Counted from the stretch's first letter, positions 24,190-34,732 are shown. The stretch: DNA of 64,000 bases from Aquarana catesbeiana (GCF_042186555.1 NC_133330.1:343491911-343555910), one strand, 5' to 3'. Translations and numbers: made by a program. Notes: generated from the sequence alone by a model not told the origin.

Positions 24190-24559
24190 CTTTTTTAAAT
24201 TCTGTATTTTTTATTTTATTTTAAGCAATTTTATACAAACAAACATAATTCAATTGCATGCGCATCATAAAGTACAGCATAAAACAGTTTGGTTCTATTT
24301 TATGTAGGTATACAAAATCTTTAAAGTCATCATTCTTGTTTTATATATTTCTAACGAAAGTATAGACTTTGATCTCTGTCGTCCTAGTTATTCACACAAA
24401 AAAAAAAAAAAAAAAACCCACAAAAACGCAAAAGCCCCTATTCCCCCTCTACTAGCGCACAGCCATATTCCCTGGAACAGACAAAGAGGGACCATCGTGT
24501 CCATTTTTTATTAAATTTTTCCTCTCTACCTTTACAATTGCAATACCTTTTTTTCCATA

Positions 24560-24562
<3 letters not shown>
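24190..24562. other. AT-rich interval, probable retroelement remnant
   Basis: A- and T-rich sequence with a roughly 18-base A-run near 24,400 and no coding frame that I recognise. Confidence 0.35.
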
Positions 24563-24643
<81 letters not shown>

Positions 24644-24664
24644 CTCTCTCTCGATCTCTCTCTC

Positions 24665-24721
<57 letters not shown>

Positions 24722-24800
24722 CTCTCTCTCTCTCTCTCTCTCGATAGATAGATAGATAGATAGATAGATATAGATATATATATATATATATATATATATG
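24563..24800. repeat. (TC)n, (GATA)n and (TA)n compound microsatellite
   Basis: About 180 bp of TC dinucleotides punctuated by GATCTC, then GATA repeats, then TA repeats. The GATCTC interruptions recur at irregular spacing. The 153-codon frame across it is a low-complexity artefact. Confidence 0.98.
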
Positions 24801-24814
24801 AGATATGCTGTATA

Positions 24815-24955
24815 TTATTATTATTATTATACAGGATTTATATAGCGCCAACAGTTTACGTAGCGCTTTACAACTTGAGGGTAGAAAGTACAAATACAAT
24901 ACACTTTGATACAGTAGGAATCAGAGGGCCCTGCTCCTTAGAGCTTACAATGTCT
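24815..24955 (+). repeat. Dispersed retroelement-tail-like repeat
   Basis: TTATTATTATTATACAGGAT followed by TTATATAGCGCC, GTAGCGCTTTACAA, GAGGGCCCTGCTC and TTAGAGCTTACAAT. The layout resembles the segment at 62.0 kb that seeds the 54-bp array (TTATTATTATTATACATTGA, CGCAGCGCTGTACAG, GAGCTTACACTCTAAT), so the two are probably related families. Confidence 0.55.
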
Positions 24956-25054
24956 CCTTTATATCCTTTAAAATAAATAATATATAATTATATAGGTTTC
25001 TTTTCTATCCTTATATATAATTAGATATTATTTATTTTTCTTTTCTATCCTTAA

Positions 25055-26760
25055 AGGGGTTGTAAAGGTTCGTAAGTGACAGGTAATAACTAATGCACAA
25101 AAACCACACTATTAGATAAAATAGACAAGGAGCCGCCAACATAAGACAGTGTACTCACATAACCCTAATAAACAAGTGTAATAAAATTATGTAGCGCTAC
25201 TTCAGTCACGGTGTAATAACTCCAACCAAATCGTGATAAAAATAAATATATATAAAAAAAGATGATCTAAAACCTAAATAAGGTATCAGAAACATTCTAT
25301 AAAGATATGTGCAAAAATGATATATAAATATACCAACAAAGTGCAGAGTACACACAATGAAAAAAAAAAAAAAATGTTATGCAACAGGTAAATGGAAACA
25401 AACAGTGTTACCAATGTCACATAATATAATAAGTCTCCAATCAAAATGTGAACTACTAGCGTACAATGACATCAAATAAAATAATATTACATGTGAAGAT
25501 AATAAAGTGCAATTCAAAAACATGCAATGCGATTTCCAATGCGACTCCCAATGTCAACCCAAAAAAATATTCCAACAAAGTGCAGTGTGCATACATTGAA
25601 AAAATATTATGCAGGCAGGCAAACAAATAATGTCAGTATTGCTACGTAGTATACTGTGTGTCCAATCAACTGTGAACTAGTAGCATAAAAAAGCATCAAG
25701 CGAAATAAAGGTGAAAATAAAAAGTGCAGTCCAAAACCATGCAATGCGACTTTCAATGCGACTCCCATTGGAAAAGTGCAAGTGCATTGGCAGCAAATGT
25801 CTAGAAATAATTCATCCAATCTTGTTCCGGTGTGCGCCAACCATTTCCCCCAGCCTCTCACCTGTAAGTGGCGGCCCCCCAATGGGCCCAATCAAGCTTG
25901 AACCCACAGGTAGGCAGCAATGTATACACAGGATCGGCTTCCAGAATCAGCTTCCAATCGTGGTCCCAGCTCCCGGGGGGGTATAAGTTGGTAAAGGAAA
26001 AAATGGCGCTCTCCCACATTCAGCCGGTGTTCTCAGATAAATTATGAAAGGGAAAAAATGGGCTCCGTAGTGTAGTAAGTTAAAATATTTTAATAAAAAC
26101 GCTATAGTGACTTACATGGAGTAAAGAGCGATCAGCGATAAAAGTACAGGCTTCTGGGTTCGGCCATACCCTGGAAGCAGCGGCACCTGGCTCCTCCCTC
26201 CCTGATGCGTTGCGTCACACCACACGTGACTTTATCAAATATATTTATATCATGTTTTTATCATGATTTGGTTGGAGTTATTACACCGTGACTGAGGTAG
26301 CGCTACATAATTTTATTACACTTGTAAAGGTTCGTGTTTTTTCACTTTAATGCATCCTATGCCCCCCCCCCCCTGTCTTACTTACCTGAACCCTCGAACT
26401 TGTCCCACAGGGATGCGCCGTCTCTCGGCTAGGGGGTTCTCGGCTGTTGATTGGATAAATTGATAGCAGCGCAGCCATTGGCTCCCGCTGCTGTCAATCA
26501 AATCCAATGACGTGGCCGCCGGGGGGGTGGGGCCGAGTCCTGCATTCTATGGACCCGGGAGCGCACCCGCAAGGTAGCCCTACGGGAGAGTGCTTCACCC
26601 AGGGGGTTATCTAATGCGGGGAGGAGCCGAGAGAGCCGCCGAGGGACCCCAGAAGACCAGGTTCGGGGCCACCCTGTGCAAAATGAGTTGCACAGTGGAC
26701 GTAAGTATGACATGTTTGTTATTTAAAAAAAAAAAATAATAATTTAACTTTAGTGTCACT
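25055..26760. mobile_element. TTAA-flanked element split by a nested fold-back element
   Basis: TTAA lies at 25,051-25,054 and 26,761-26,764. The left end is AGGGGTTGTAAAGGTTCG. After the nested insertion the family continues with TTTTCACTTTAATGCATCC, CAGCCATTGGCTCCCGCTGC and CCGAGGGACCCCAGAAGA, as in the copy at 17.47 kb. The right end reads CTTTAGTGTCACT. No transposase. Confidence 0.82.
25074..26321 (-). mobile_element. Fold-back element with 14-bp target duplication and one-sided tail
   Basis: TTGTAAAGGTTCGT occurs at 25,060-25,073 and 26,322-26,335, an exact 14-bp duplication of host sequence. Inverted arms of about 70 bp (25,174-25,243 and 26,255-26,323) share AATTATGTAGCGCTAC and TCCAACCAAATC at more than 95 percent identity. 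A 100-bp tail (25,074-25,173) lies outside the left arm. Two internal segments near 25,340-25,560 and 25,580-25,760 are similar to each other (AACAAAGTGCAG, CAATGCGA). The 14-bp duplication with an asymmetric tail would fit a Penelope-like or other retrotransposed element better than a cut-and-paste transposon; this is inference. Confidence 0.75.
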
Positions 26761-27115
26761 TTAACACTATATACAGCGTAATATCTAATTCTATATAAAG
26801 ATATAAAAGAAAAATAAATAATATCTAATTATATATAAGGATAGAAAAGAAACCTATATAATTAGATATTACGGTATTTATTTTTCTTTTCTATCCTTAT
26901 ATATAATTAGATATTATTTATTTTGTTTCTTTTCTATATTTATATGATCTTAGATATTTATGTTTCTTTTCTATCCTTTATATATAATTAGATATTATTT
27001 GTTTCTTTTCTATCCTTTATATATAATTAGATATTATACTGTATATAGTGTTATGTCTTCTTTATATCCTTTTATATAATTAGATATTTTGTTTCTTTTC
27101 TATCCTTCTATTTTA

Positions 27116-27741
27116 TTGCTTTCATTATCACCCGGCATGATGTATATTCTCTCCGGGTAAATCTCCTCATGTCGGAATATTCCTTGGCGGGTCCCTCTGT
27201 TAGTATTCTGTCATTTCATCACATTAGGAATAATCTGCACGTGTGTAAGTGTAAGATTACATGCTAGCTGTCGCACACAATGACGGCAATCACCTCTGAC
27301 AGGCGTGATTTAGGGGTGTAATGCTTCGTGTCGGCAGGCTCGCCATTGTCGGCGCCTCGTGGCATTGTCACGCTGTGAAATAATGTCTCATTAGAAGGAT
27401 TTATTTCCGCTCTTGATTGTTAGCACACGGGTCCGCCGCATCATTTCATAGGAAGCGCAGCCGGTCCTGACGACTCAGGCCCCGTAATTCAATGATTAGT
27501 GAGATGGTTGGAGGAGGAGGAGGATTCATGGGGTGCTCTGCTTTCCCTTCACCGGCTCCAGGAAATGTTTTCTGATTACCGGAGAATATGGGACATTAAA
27601 GGTGACCCCGGGGTCTACCCCCCCCCCCCCACGGAATGTTCAGATCCTAATAGAGTATAAATGGTCACATATAGAAAAGACATATTCAGCAGATTATCCA
27701 CTTGAAGACCAGGCCTTTTCTGGGACTTTGTTTAAATATGC
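27116..27741. other. Unique-looking interval, no gene recognised
   Basis: 27,130-27,500 is balanced in composition, not repetitive, and contains CpG and homeodomain-type ATTA motifs; it could be a conserved non-coding element. The frame at 27,533-27,886 runs into Tc1 sequence in the wrong frame and is not a gene. The stretch near 27,690 (CCACTTGAAGACCAGGCC) resembles a dispersed-repeat end. Confidence 0.35.
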
Positions 27742-28301
27742 TAGACAATTTTGGAGACAAATACAGGGCAATCTTAGAAGAAAACCTGTTAGAGTCTACA
27801 AAAGACTTGTGACGGGGGCGGAGGTTCACCTTCCAGCAGGACAACGACCTGAAACATCCAGCCAGAGCTACAATGGAATGGTTTAGATCAAAGCATATTC
27901 ATGTGTTAGAATGGCCCAGTCACAGTCCAGACCTAAATCCCATTGAGAATCTGTGGCAAGACTTGAAAATTGCTGTTCACAGACGCTCTCCATCCAATCT
28001 GACAGAGCTTGAGATATTTTACAAAGAAGAATGGGCAAAAATGTCCTCTCTAGATGTGCAAAGCTGGTAGAGACATCCCCAAAAAGACTTGTAGAGAAAG
28101 GGGGTTCTACAAAGTATTGACTCCGGGGGGCGCCGTACAAATGCCCTCTCCCCCACACTTTTCACATATTTGTATCATTTATCATTTTCCTTCCACTTCA
28201 CAATTATGTGCCACTTTGTGTTGGTCAATCACAAAAAAATCCCCATAAAATACATTTACGTAAATTTTCCAGGGGTATGAATACTTTTTCAAGGCACTGT
28301 A
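27742..28301 (+). mobile_element. 3' half of a Tc1-like transposon
   Basis: The 3' part of the transposase is followed by a right terminal repeat ending in CTTTTTCAAGGCACTG and TA. The right end matches the right end of the complete copy at 55,573-57,149. The left half of the element is absent: sequence before about 27,742 is unrelated. Confidence 0.92.
27744..28070 (+). pseudogene. Tc1 transposase fragment, dead
   Basis: The reading frame from about 27,744 encodes the C-terminal third of a Tc1/mariner DD34E transposase: YRAILEENLLEST, then FTFQQDND, with the second catalytic D, and SPDLNPIENLWQDLK, with the catalytic E. A TGA at about 27,810 replaces the arginine expected before the G-R-R-F motif, so the frame is interrupted. 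The C-terminus ends KMSSLDVQSW after an apparent frameshift that the copy at 55.8 kb shares. The N-terminal DNA-binding region and first catalytic D are missing, so no activity is possible. The 65-codon open frame from 27,873 is the intact tail of this fragment. Confidence 0.93.
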
Positions 28302-28505
28302 TATGACCATTTTTCATAAGTTTAAACATTATAATATATAATTTTTTATTGTTTGTTGAGCGCGGCACTGTTTTGTATTTCTGTGAGTTTTGTCATCTCC
28401 TAGTCAAGCTGCTTAAAAAAAAAAAAAAAACTTCCTAGTGCTCACTGTACCGTGTGTTTAGGCATTTACAGTTTTATTGGCTTAGCATGTTGAAGGTGAA
28501 TCCAG

Positions 28506-29213
28506 CTCGAGACCAGGACCCCTTTCCCCCTCCTCCCTCTCATCCCCCTCATCCCCCTCCTCCCTCTCCTCCCCCTCCTCCCCCTCCTCCCTCTTCCTCT
28601 TCTCCCTCTTCCTCTTCTCCCTCTTTCCTCTTCTCCCTCTTCCCTCTTCCCTCTTCTCCCTCTTCCCTCTTCTCCCTCTTCCCTCTTCTCCCTCTTCCCT
28701 CTTCTCCCTCTCCCTCTTCCTCTTCTCCCTCTTCTCCCTCTCCTCCCTCTTCTCCCTCTCCTCCCTCTTCTCCCTCTCCTCCCTCTCCTCCCTCTCCTCC
28801 CTCTCCTCCCCTGCTCCCTCTCCTCCCTCTTCTCCCTCTCTTCCCCTTCTCCCTCTCCTCCCTCTTCTCCCTCTCCTCCCTCTTCTCCCTCTCCTCCCTC
28901 TTCTCCCTCTCCTCCCTCTTCTCCCTCTCCTCCCCCTCCTCCCCCTCCTCCCTCTCTTCCCCTGCTCCCTCTCCTCCCTCTTCTCCCTCTCTTCCCCTTC
29001 TCCCTCTCTTCCCCTTCTCCCTCTCCTCCCTCTTCTCCCTCTCCTCCCTCTTCTCCCTCTCCACCCTCTTCTCCCTCTCCTCCCTCTTCTCCCTCTCCTC
29101 CCTCTTCTCCCTCTCCTCCCTCTTCTCCCTCTCCTCCCCCTCCTCCCCCTTCTCCCCCTCCTCCCTCTCTTCCCCTCTTCCCTCTCCTCCTTCTCTTCCC
29201 TTCTTCACCCCCC
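28506..29213. repeat. Long polypyrimidine tract (CCTCCCTCTTCTCCCT type)
   Basis: About 700 bases of almost pure C and T on the + strand, built from CTCTCCTCCCTCTTCTCCCT repeats of 18-22 bp, with only a handful of A or G interruptions (CTCATCC near the left end, CCTGCTCC twice, CCACCC once). Such tracts can form intramolecular triplex (H-DNA) under torsion. Frames of 237-323 codons on both strands (S/P/L-rich and E/G/R-rich) are low-complexity artefacts. Confidence 0.97.
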
Positions 29214-29704
29214 ATCTATTATTCCTCTTTACCTTTTTTATTTTGTTACTCCAACTTGGCATTGCAGCACATCTTGTTCTGGATGATCATCCCTGTTGTT
29301 TTTATTATGAGCGAATCGGATGTTCCGTCCATTTCCTGTTATTTGTTGGGTGTTTGTCATTTGTATTAGATATCTACTGTCAGTACTTGTTCTATTTTAT
29401 TTGTAAAAAACATTTCCCTCAATAAACAAATATTGAACAACAACAAAAATACAACAAAATACCAATCATGTACATAATAAAAGGTGCAGCGCTAAACCTT
29501 CATATATACCTTGTGCAAAATCCTGTGTTCAACCAAATACATTTATGATAAACCTATAATTTGTTAAAATGTAGGTACTATGTTTTTGAAATTATAACCA
29601 TTAAATTATAACCTTCAAACCATTCGGCGTCCTAAATATCTGTGCAAACTCCAAAGATTATTACTCCATAATATTAAATGTTAAAATACCTAAAACAAGA
29701 AGGT
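29214..29704. other. Unannotated AT-rich interval
   Basis: No gene recognised. Phrases such as GGTGCAGCGCTAAACC suggest an old dispersed repeat without definable ends. Confidence 0.35.
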
Positions 29705-29796
29705 TACAGTGCATCCAGAAAGTATTCACAGCGCTTCACTTTTTCCACTTTTTGTTATGTTACAATTTATTAAAAATAAAAAACAAACAAAAAATC

Positions 29797-30003
29797 CCAT
29801 GTACATAAGTATCCCAGGCTCCTCCCACGTACATAAGTATCCCAGGCTCCTCCCACGTACATAAGTATCCCAGGCTCCTCCCACGTACATAAGTATCCCA
29901 GGCTCCTCCCACGTACATAAGTATCCCAGGCTCCTCCCACGTACATAAGTATCCCAGGCTCCTCCCACGTACATAAGTATCCCAGGCTCCTCCCATGTAC
30001 ATA
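29797..30003 (-). repeat. 28-bp minisatellite in the left Tc1 arm, about 7 copies
   Basis: The unit is ACGTACATAAGTATCCCAGG plus CTCCTCCC. It is the reverse complement of the array in the right arm except for a few substitutions. It sits where the inverted repeat arm would continue into CACAGCCTTTGCTCAATAC. Confidence 0.97.
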
Positions 30004-30138
30004 ATTATCACAGCCTTTGCTCAATACTTTGGTGAAGCTCCTTTGGCACCAATTACAGCCTCAAGTCTTGTTGAGTATGATGCTACAAGCTTGGTACACC
30101 TTTTTTGGCAGTTTCTCCCATTTTTCTTTGCAGGACCT

Positions 30139-30998
30139 CTAAAGCTCCATGAGGTTGGATGGGGAGTGTCGGTGCACAGCCATTTTCAGATCTCTCCAGA
30201 GATGTTCAATCGGGTTCAAGTCTGGGCTCTGGCTGGACCACTCAAGGACATTCACAGAGTTGTCCCGGAGCCGCTCCTTTGTTATCTTGGCTGTGTGCTT
30301 AGGGTGGTTGTCCTGTTGGAGGATAAACCTTCGTCCCAGTCTCAGGTCCAGAGCGCTCTGGAGCAGGTTTTCATTAAAAATGTCTCTGCACATTGCTGCA
30401 TTCATCTTTCCCTCAATCCTGACGGTCTCCCAGTTCCATCCACTGAAAAATATCCCCCCAGCATGATGCTGCCACCACCATGCTTCACTGTAGGGATGGT
30501 ATTGGCCAGGTGAAGAGCGGTGCCTGGTTTCCTCCAGACATGACGCTTGTCATTAATTCAGTCATTCATGGTCTGAGAGTCCTTCAGGTGCCTTTTGGCA
30601 AACTCCGGACGGGCAGTCATTTGCCTTTTACTGAGGAGTGGCTTCCATCTGGCCACTCTACCATACAGGCCTGATTGGTGGAGTGTTGCAAAGATGATTG
30701 TTTTTCTGGAAGGTTCTCCTCTCTCCACAGAGAAACACTGGAGCTCTGTCAGAGTGTCCATCGGGTTCTTGGTCACCTCCCTGACTAAGGCCCTTCTCCC
30801 CCGATTGCTCAGTTTGGCCAGGCAGCCCACTCTAGGAAGAGTCCTGGTGGTTCCAAACTTCTTCCATCTACAGATGATGAAGGCCACTGTGCTCATTGGG
30901 ATCTTCAATGCTGCAGAAATGCTTCTGTACCCTTCCCACGATCTGTGCCTCCATACAATCCTGTCTCCGAGGTATACAGGCCATGCCTTGGACTTCAT
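30139..30998 (-). pseudogene. Tc1 transposase pseudogene with internal deletion
   Basis: Reading on the minus strand, the frame starts at the ATG of 30,996-30,998 (MKSKAW...). It has an N-terminal helix-turn-helix region (GDRIVWRHRSWEGYRSISAA), a GRRALVREVTKNP motif and RVARWKPLLSKR. It breaks after HLKDSQTM at about 30,560. The next Tc1 block, including the W-S-D-E-T-K segment with the first catalytic D, is missing. Sequence resumes with KRHVWRKPG and a HGGGSIML motif. Further in-frame stops follow before MNAAMCRDIF, LQQDNHPKHTAK and SPDLNPIEHLWRDLK, which carry the second D and the E. It is dead by both deletion and stops. Confidence 0.93.
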
Positions 30999-31172
30999 GG
31001 CTTGGTTTGTGCTCTGACATGCACTGTTACCTGTGGGACCTTCTATAGACAGGTGTGTGCCTTTCCAAATCATGTCCAATCAACTGAATTTACCACAGGT
31101 GGACTCCAATCAAGTTGTAGAAACATCTCAAGGATGATCACAGGAAACAGAAGGCACCTGAGCTCAATTCTG

Positions 31173-31716
31173 AGTGTCATGGGAGGAGCCTGTGATACTT
31201 ATGTACATGGGAGGAGTCTGTGATACTTCTGTACATGGGAGAAGCCTGTGATACTTATATACATGGGAGGAGCCTGTGATACTTCTGTACATGGGAGGAG
31301 TCTGTGATACTTCTGTACATGGGAGAAGCCTGTGATACTTATATACATGGGAGGAGCCTGTGATACTTCTGTACATGGGAGGAGCCTGTGATACTTCTGT
31401 ACATGGGAGGAGTCTGTGATACTTCTGTACATGGGAGGGGCCTGTGATACTTCTGTACATGGGAGGGGCCTGTGGTACTTCTGTACATGGGAGGGGCCTG
31501 TGATACTTCTGTACATGGGAGGGGCCTGTGATACTTCTGTACATGGGAGGGGCCTGTGATACTTCTGTACATGGGAGGGGCCTGTGATACTTCTGTACAT
31601 GGGAGGGGCCTGTGATACTTCTGTACATGGGAGGGGCCTGTGATACTTATGTACGTGGGAGGAGCCTGTGATACTTATGTACGTGGGAGGAGCCTGTGAT
31701 ACTTATGTACATTGGA
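31173..31716 (+). repeat. 28-bp minisatellite in the right Tc1 arm, about 19 copies
   Basis: The unit is CATGGGAGGAGCCTGTGATA plus CTTCTGTA, with block variants (GGAGGGGCC in the middle; TTATGTACGTGGGAGG at the right end, closest to the left-arm array). Frames of up to 154 codons on the minus strand are artefacts of 3 x 28 = 84. Confidence 0.97.
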
Positions 31717-31909
31717 TTTTTTTTTGTTTTTTTTAATTTTTAATACATTTGCAAAGATTTCAAACAAACTTCTTTCACGTTGTCACTGTGGGGAATTGTT
31801 TGTAGAATTTTGAGGAAAATAATGCATTTAATCAATTATGGAATAAGGCTGTAATTTAACAAAATGTGGTAAAAGTGAAGCGCTGTGAATATGTTCCGAA
31901 TGCACTGTA

Positions 31910-32710
31910 TATAAATAACACTGTGAAACAATGTATCTAAAAAATATCCACTTTTAAAAATATTGTGCTCAGAATAATGATACTGCACGGTTCACAAACA
32001 ACGTGTCCATAATAATTATTTATAAATCCCCCAAAAAAGTAGTTTTTGTTTAATTTGGATTTATGAATAATTATTATGTACACGTAGGCCTTTAGCAGAG
32101 TTTAGGAGCTGCTGCAGTTAGGTGAGGTCCAACCTCCCTCTCCTGAACGTGTAGGAACGCTTGACTGCTGGCCACGGGAGAACGCAAATTTGCTGCCTTT
32201 TGTGTTTTTCCCGTGGCCGTGGTAAATGTAGACACATACAACAGGGCATTACCAGGTTCCAAAGTCCGGGCAGGGCCCTTTGCCGCTTGCAAACGACGAT
32301 CACCATTGGCAGTGCTGGTGGAGGAGGCGGAGCCACGTCCAGGGGGACTGAAGTTCCTCTTGCAGGATGGACAGTTTTGTGTGCATGCAGTGTGCATGGT
32401 GCACCCATATTATCTCCCCTTTGCGGGTCACACTGCAGTGTATAGAGATGAACCAGCCACAGAGGGAAAAAAAACGGGATTTCTACTTGACATGCATTTT
32501 CATGCAGCAAAATGCCGGAATTTTGCTGATTGCATCAGAACAGCCGAGTGTGACGGCCCGGGCCTGGAGGGATCTCCGCATCTCTTTATGGTCCTATTCA
32601 CAGCAGTGCATGTACACAGGACGGTAATTGTGTTATATACTGCTGTGCGGTGCGTTGCTATGAATTGTTCAATTTTTTTTTTTTTTTTTTGATGCATCAA
32701 CACATGCTAG
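31910..32710. other. Unannotated interval
   Basis: No coding exon recognised. Overlapping short frames at 32,092-32,700 on both strands have no recognisable domain, and the stretch 32,100-32,420 is CpG-rich. Probably dispersed-repeat derived. AATAATTATT motifs in opposite orientation near 32,010 and 32,068 form a small hairpin. Confidence 0.4.
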
Positions 32711-32796
32711 CAGGGGTGCTCAACGTGCGGCCCTCCAGCTGCTGCGGAGCTACAAGTCCCATGAGGCATTGCAAGACTGACAGTTACAAGCAATGG

Positions 32797-33828
32797 CTGC
32801 TGGTGCTCAAATTTTTTGGGGGGGGGCACAGACAAACTGAAAAATACTGAACCCCCCCCCATCAATTGCAGCCTCACTGTGCCCATCAAATGCAGCCACT
32901 TGCGCCCATCATATGCAGCCACTTGCGCCCATCATATGCAGCCACGTGTGCCCATCATATGCAGCCACTTGCGCCCATCGAATGCAGCCACTTGCGCCCA
33001 TCGAATGCAGCCACTTGCGCCCATCGAATGCAGCCACTTGCGCCCATCGAATGCAGCCACTTGCGCCCATCGCACGCAGCCACTTGCGCCCATCGCACGC
33101 AGCCACTGTGCCCATCGCACGCAGCCACTGTGCCCATCGCACGCAGCCACTGTGCCCATCGCACGCAGCCACTGTGCCCATCGCACGCAGCCACTGTGCC
33201 CATCGCACGCAGCCACTGTGCCCATCGCACGCTGCCACTGTGCCCATCATATGCAGCCACTTGTGCCCATCAAATGCAGCCAGGCGTGTCCCCCGGCTTG
33301 GCTGTCACTTCACTAACCCCCCTCCACGGCTGGTCCGGTGGCACTTACCAAGTGACGGGGCTTCCTCCTTCTCTTCTGTAGTAGCGGGAAGTGGCGGCTG
33401 TGGCCCCTGTGTCCCCTCGGCTCCTCAGGTTTCATCTGCCGTGTCTCCTCTTCCGCCAAAGCGTTAGGCATCCAATAGGATCGCCTAATGCTTTGGCCAG
33501 TCGGGAGACAGGTCTCACTGACCTGCCTGCTGATTGGCAGGGAGGACCGTTTGTGTGAAAATTGCGAAAATGAATTCGCTATGCCACACAACAGGGTGGG
33601 ATCGGGACGCAGTGCTCTGCACCATGAGCCCACCCTATTTTGAAGCCTATTGGAGCCTCTGGCTCTATTCACATGCTTCAAAATACACCCCCCCATCTCC
33701 GTATTTCATGTGTCCGGCGTCCTGAAAGGGGCCGGGCACATGAATAGGGAGGGCAGCAGAGGTGTCGGGGGGGGGGGGGGGGCGCGGCGGCGCCCGTGCG
33801 CCCACAATGCACGGGCCGCCACTGGACT
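32797..33828. mobile_element. Nested dispersed element with a 22/23-bp array
   Basis: Interrupts the hAT-like MITE between TTACAAGCAATG and TTACAAGAATG, which may be a target duplication with an indel. It starts near GGTGCTCAAATTTTTTGGGG and ends near GGGCCGCCACTGG. It contains the minisatellite at 32,880-33,285 and a GC-rich body (33,290-33,500). No protein recognised. Confidence 0.55.
32880..33285. repeat. 22/23-bp minisatellite
   Basis: Two unit classes: GCCCATCGAATGCAGCCACT plus TGC (23 bp) at the left and GCCCATCGCACGCAGCCACT plus GT (22 bp) at the right, with ATATG variants at both ends. About 18 copies. Frames of 97-184 codons are artefacts. Confidence 0.95.
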
Positions 33829-33905
33829 TACAAGAATGACTTCCAGAGGCATGATGGGACTTGTAGTTCCTGCAACAGCTGGAGGGCCACAGGGTGAGCA
33901 CCCAA

Positions 33906-34732
33906 CTCATGTAGGATCTATTGATGACAACCCATGAATGCCGACAACACGCGGAGAAGTGTGACTCTAGAGTGTGACTCTTGAGGCGGCTCCTCTATTT
34001 TGGGTGTGCGTTAATCCGGATTTTCACCTTTCCATGTGTGTCGTTAAGGAAGTTTTTTCTTTTATTTCCTTTTTCAACAATCGGGCCCCCGCTCACACTT
34101 TGTGTAGCTCGAAGCTCAAAAACGCACAACAAATCAAAAAACGTACATGAGCTACTTTTCAGGCAGGACCGAGCGGTTTTGTCTCCGTAGACGTCAATGG
34201 AATCTCTTAAAAAGGCACGCCGTGCGCTTTTTTTTTTTCCAAGCGATTTGTCGCACGTTTTCTGCTCACACAGCAGCTCTCTGCTCCTTTTTTTTCAGCA
34301 GCACTCCACACCTTTTTAGTTGAAAAAACACCTGAAAAAATATGTCTGACAAAAAGCTGCACAAATGTGCAATTCTGCTCCAAAAAAAAAAAAACACAAA
34401 AAAAAAAACTCTTAGAAAAAATGCTTGAAATTCTGACGCTTTGGCTGCATTCACACCCAAGCGTTGTCATGTCTTTGAGCGTGTTTTTCAGTGTTTGAAT
34501 GTGCGTTTTCGAGCGTTGTGTACAGCATTTTTAAAGCTTTTTTTGAGCTTTTGCGTTTTCTTTTTTTTTTTTTAATTAGCCAATAGAGAAAAATATCATC
34601 TGTTCATCAATATTCATCATTTTGTTGTTTTTCAACTTTTTCACCACTTTTATTATTTATTTATTATTTTTTTGTAACGGGTTAAATCATTTATTTATTT
34701 ATTGACTTAGGGTTAGGGGTTAATATCAGGGT
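33906..34732. other. Unannotated low-complexity interval
   Basis: Contains GCGTTTTTGAGC-like words also present at 39,200-39,520, so both sides probably belong to one dispersed repeat split by the 34.7-39.0 kb insertion. A TTAGGGTTAGGGGTTAA segment at the right edge is telomere-like. Confidence 0.4.

Larger units (their letters stand above)
23515..27115. repeat. AT-rich minisatellite split by several insertions
   Basis: The unit contains TCTATCCTTATATATAATTA followed by GATATTATTTATTTTGTTTC. Copies occur at 23,515-23,613, 23,751-23,840, 24,062-24,190, 24,950-25,050 and 26,765-27,115. The gaps are filled by a hAT-like MITE, a retroelement fragment, a microsatellite region, a retroelement tail and a TTAA element with its own nested insertion. 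The array is older than all of them. Confidence 0.8.
29707..31907 (-). mobile_element. Tc1-like transposon with minisatellites in both terminal repeats
   Basis: TA precedes and follows the element (29,705-29,706 and 31,908-31,909). The ends CAGTGCATCCAGAAAGTATT and GAATATGTTCCGAATGCACTG, with GCGCTTCAC and GTGAAGCGC just inside, are terminal inverted repeats. The element is 2.2 kb instead of the usual roughly 1.6 kb because a 28-bp unit has been amplified in both arms. The transposase lies between the arrays on the minus strand. Confidence 0.95.
32711..33905. mobile_element. hAT-like MITE enlarged by a nested element
   Basis: CAGGGGTGCTCAACGTGCGG and CCCTCCAGCTG at the left pair with CAGCTGGAGGG and GGGTGAGCACCC at the right; TACAAGTCCCAT pairs with ATGGGACTTGTA. 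The flanks CATGCTAG and CATGTAG differ by one missing base. The MITE itself is about 170 bp; the remaining roughly 1 kb is a nested insertion. Confidence 0.82.

Noticed and set aside
28454..29425. 323-codon S/P/L-rich frame and 249/237-codon E/G/R-rich minus frames
   Set aside because: Polypyrimidine tract without stop codons; low complexity, not a gene.
30945..31223. 92-codon + strand frame near 31 kb
   Set aside because: Antisense to the Tc1 transposase and running into the 28-bp array.
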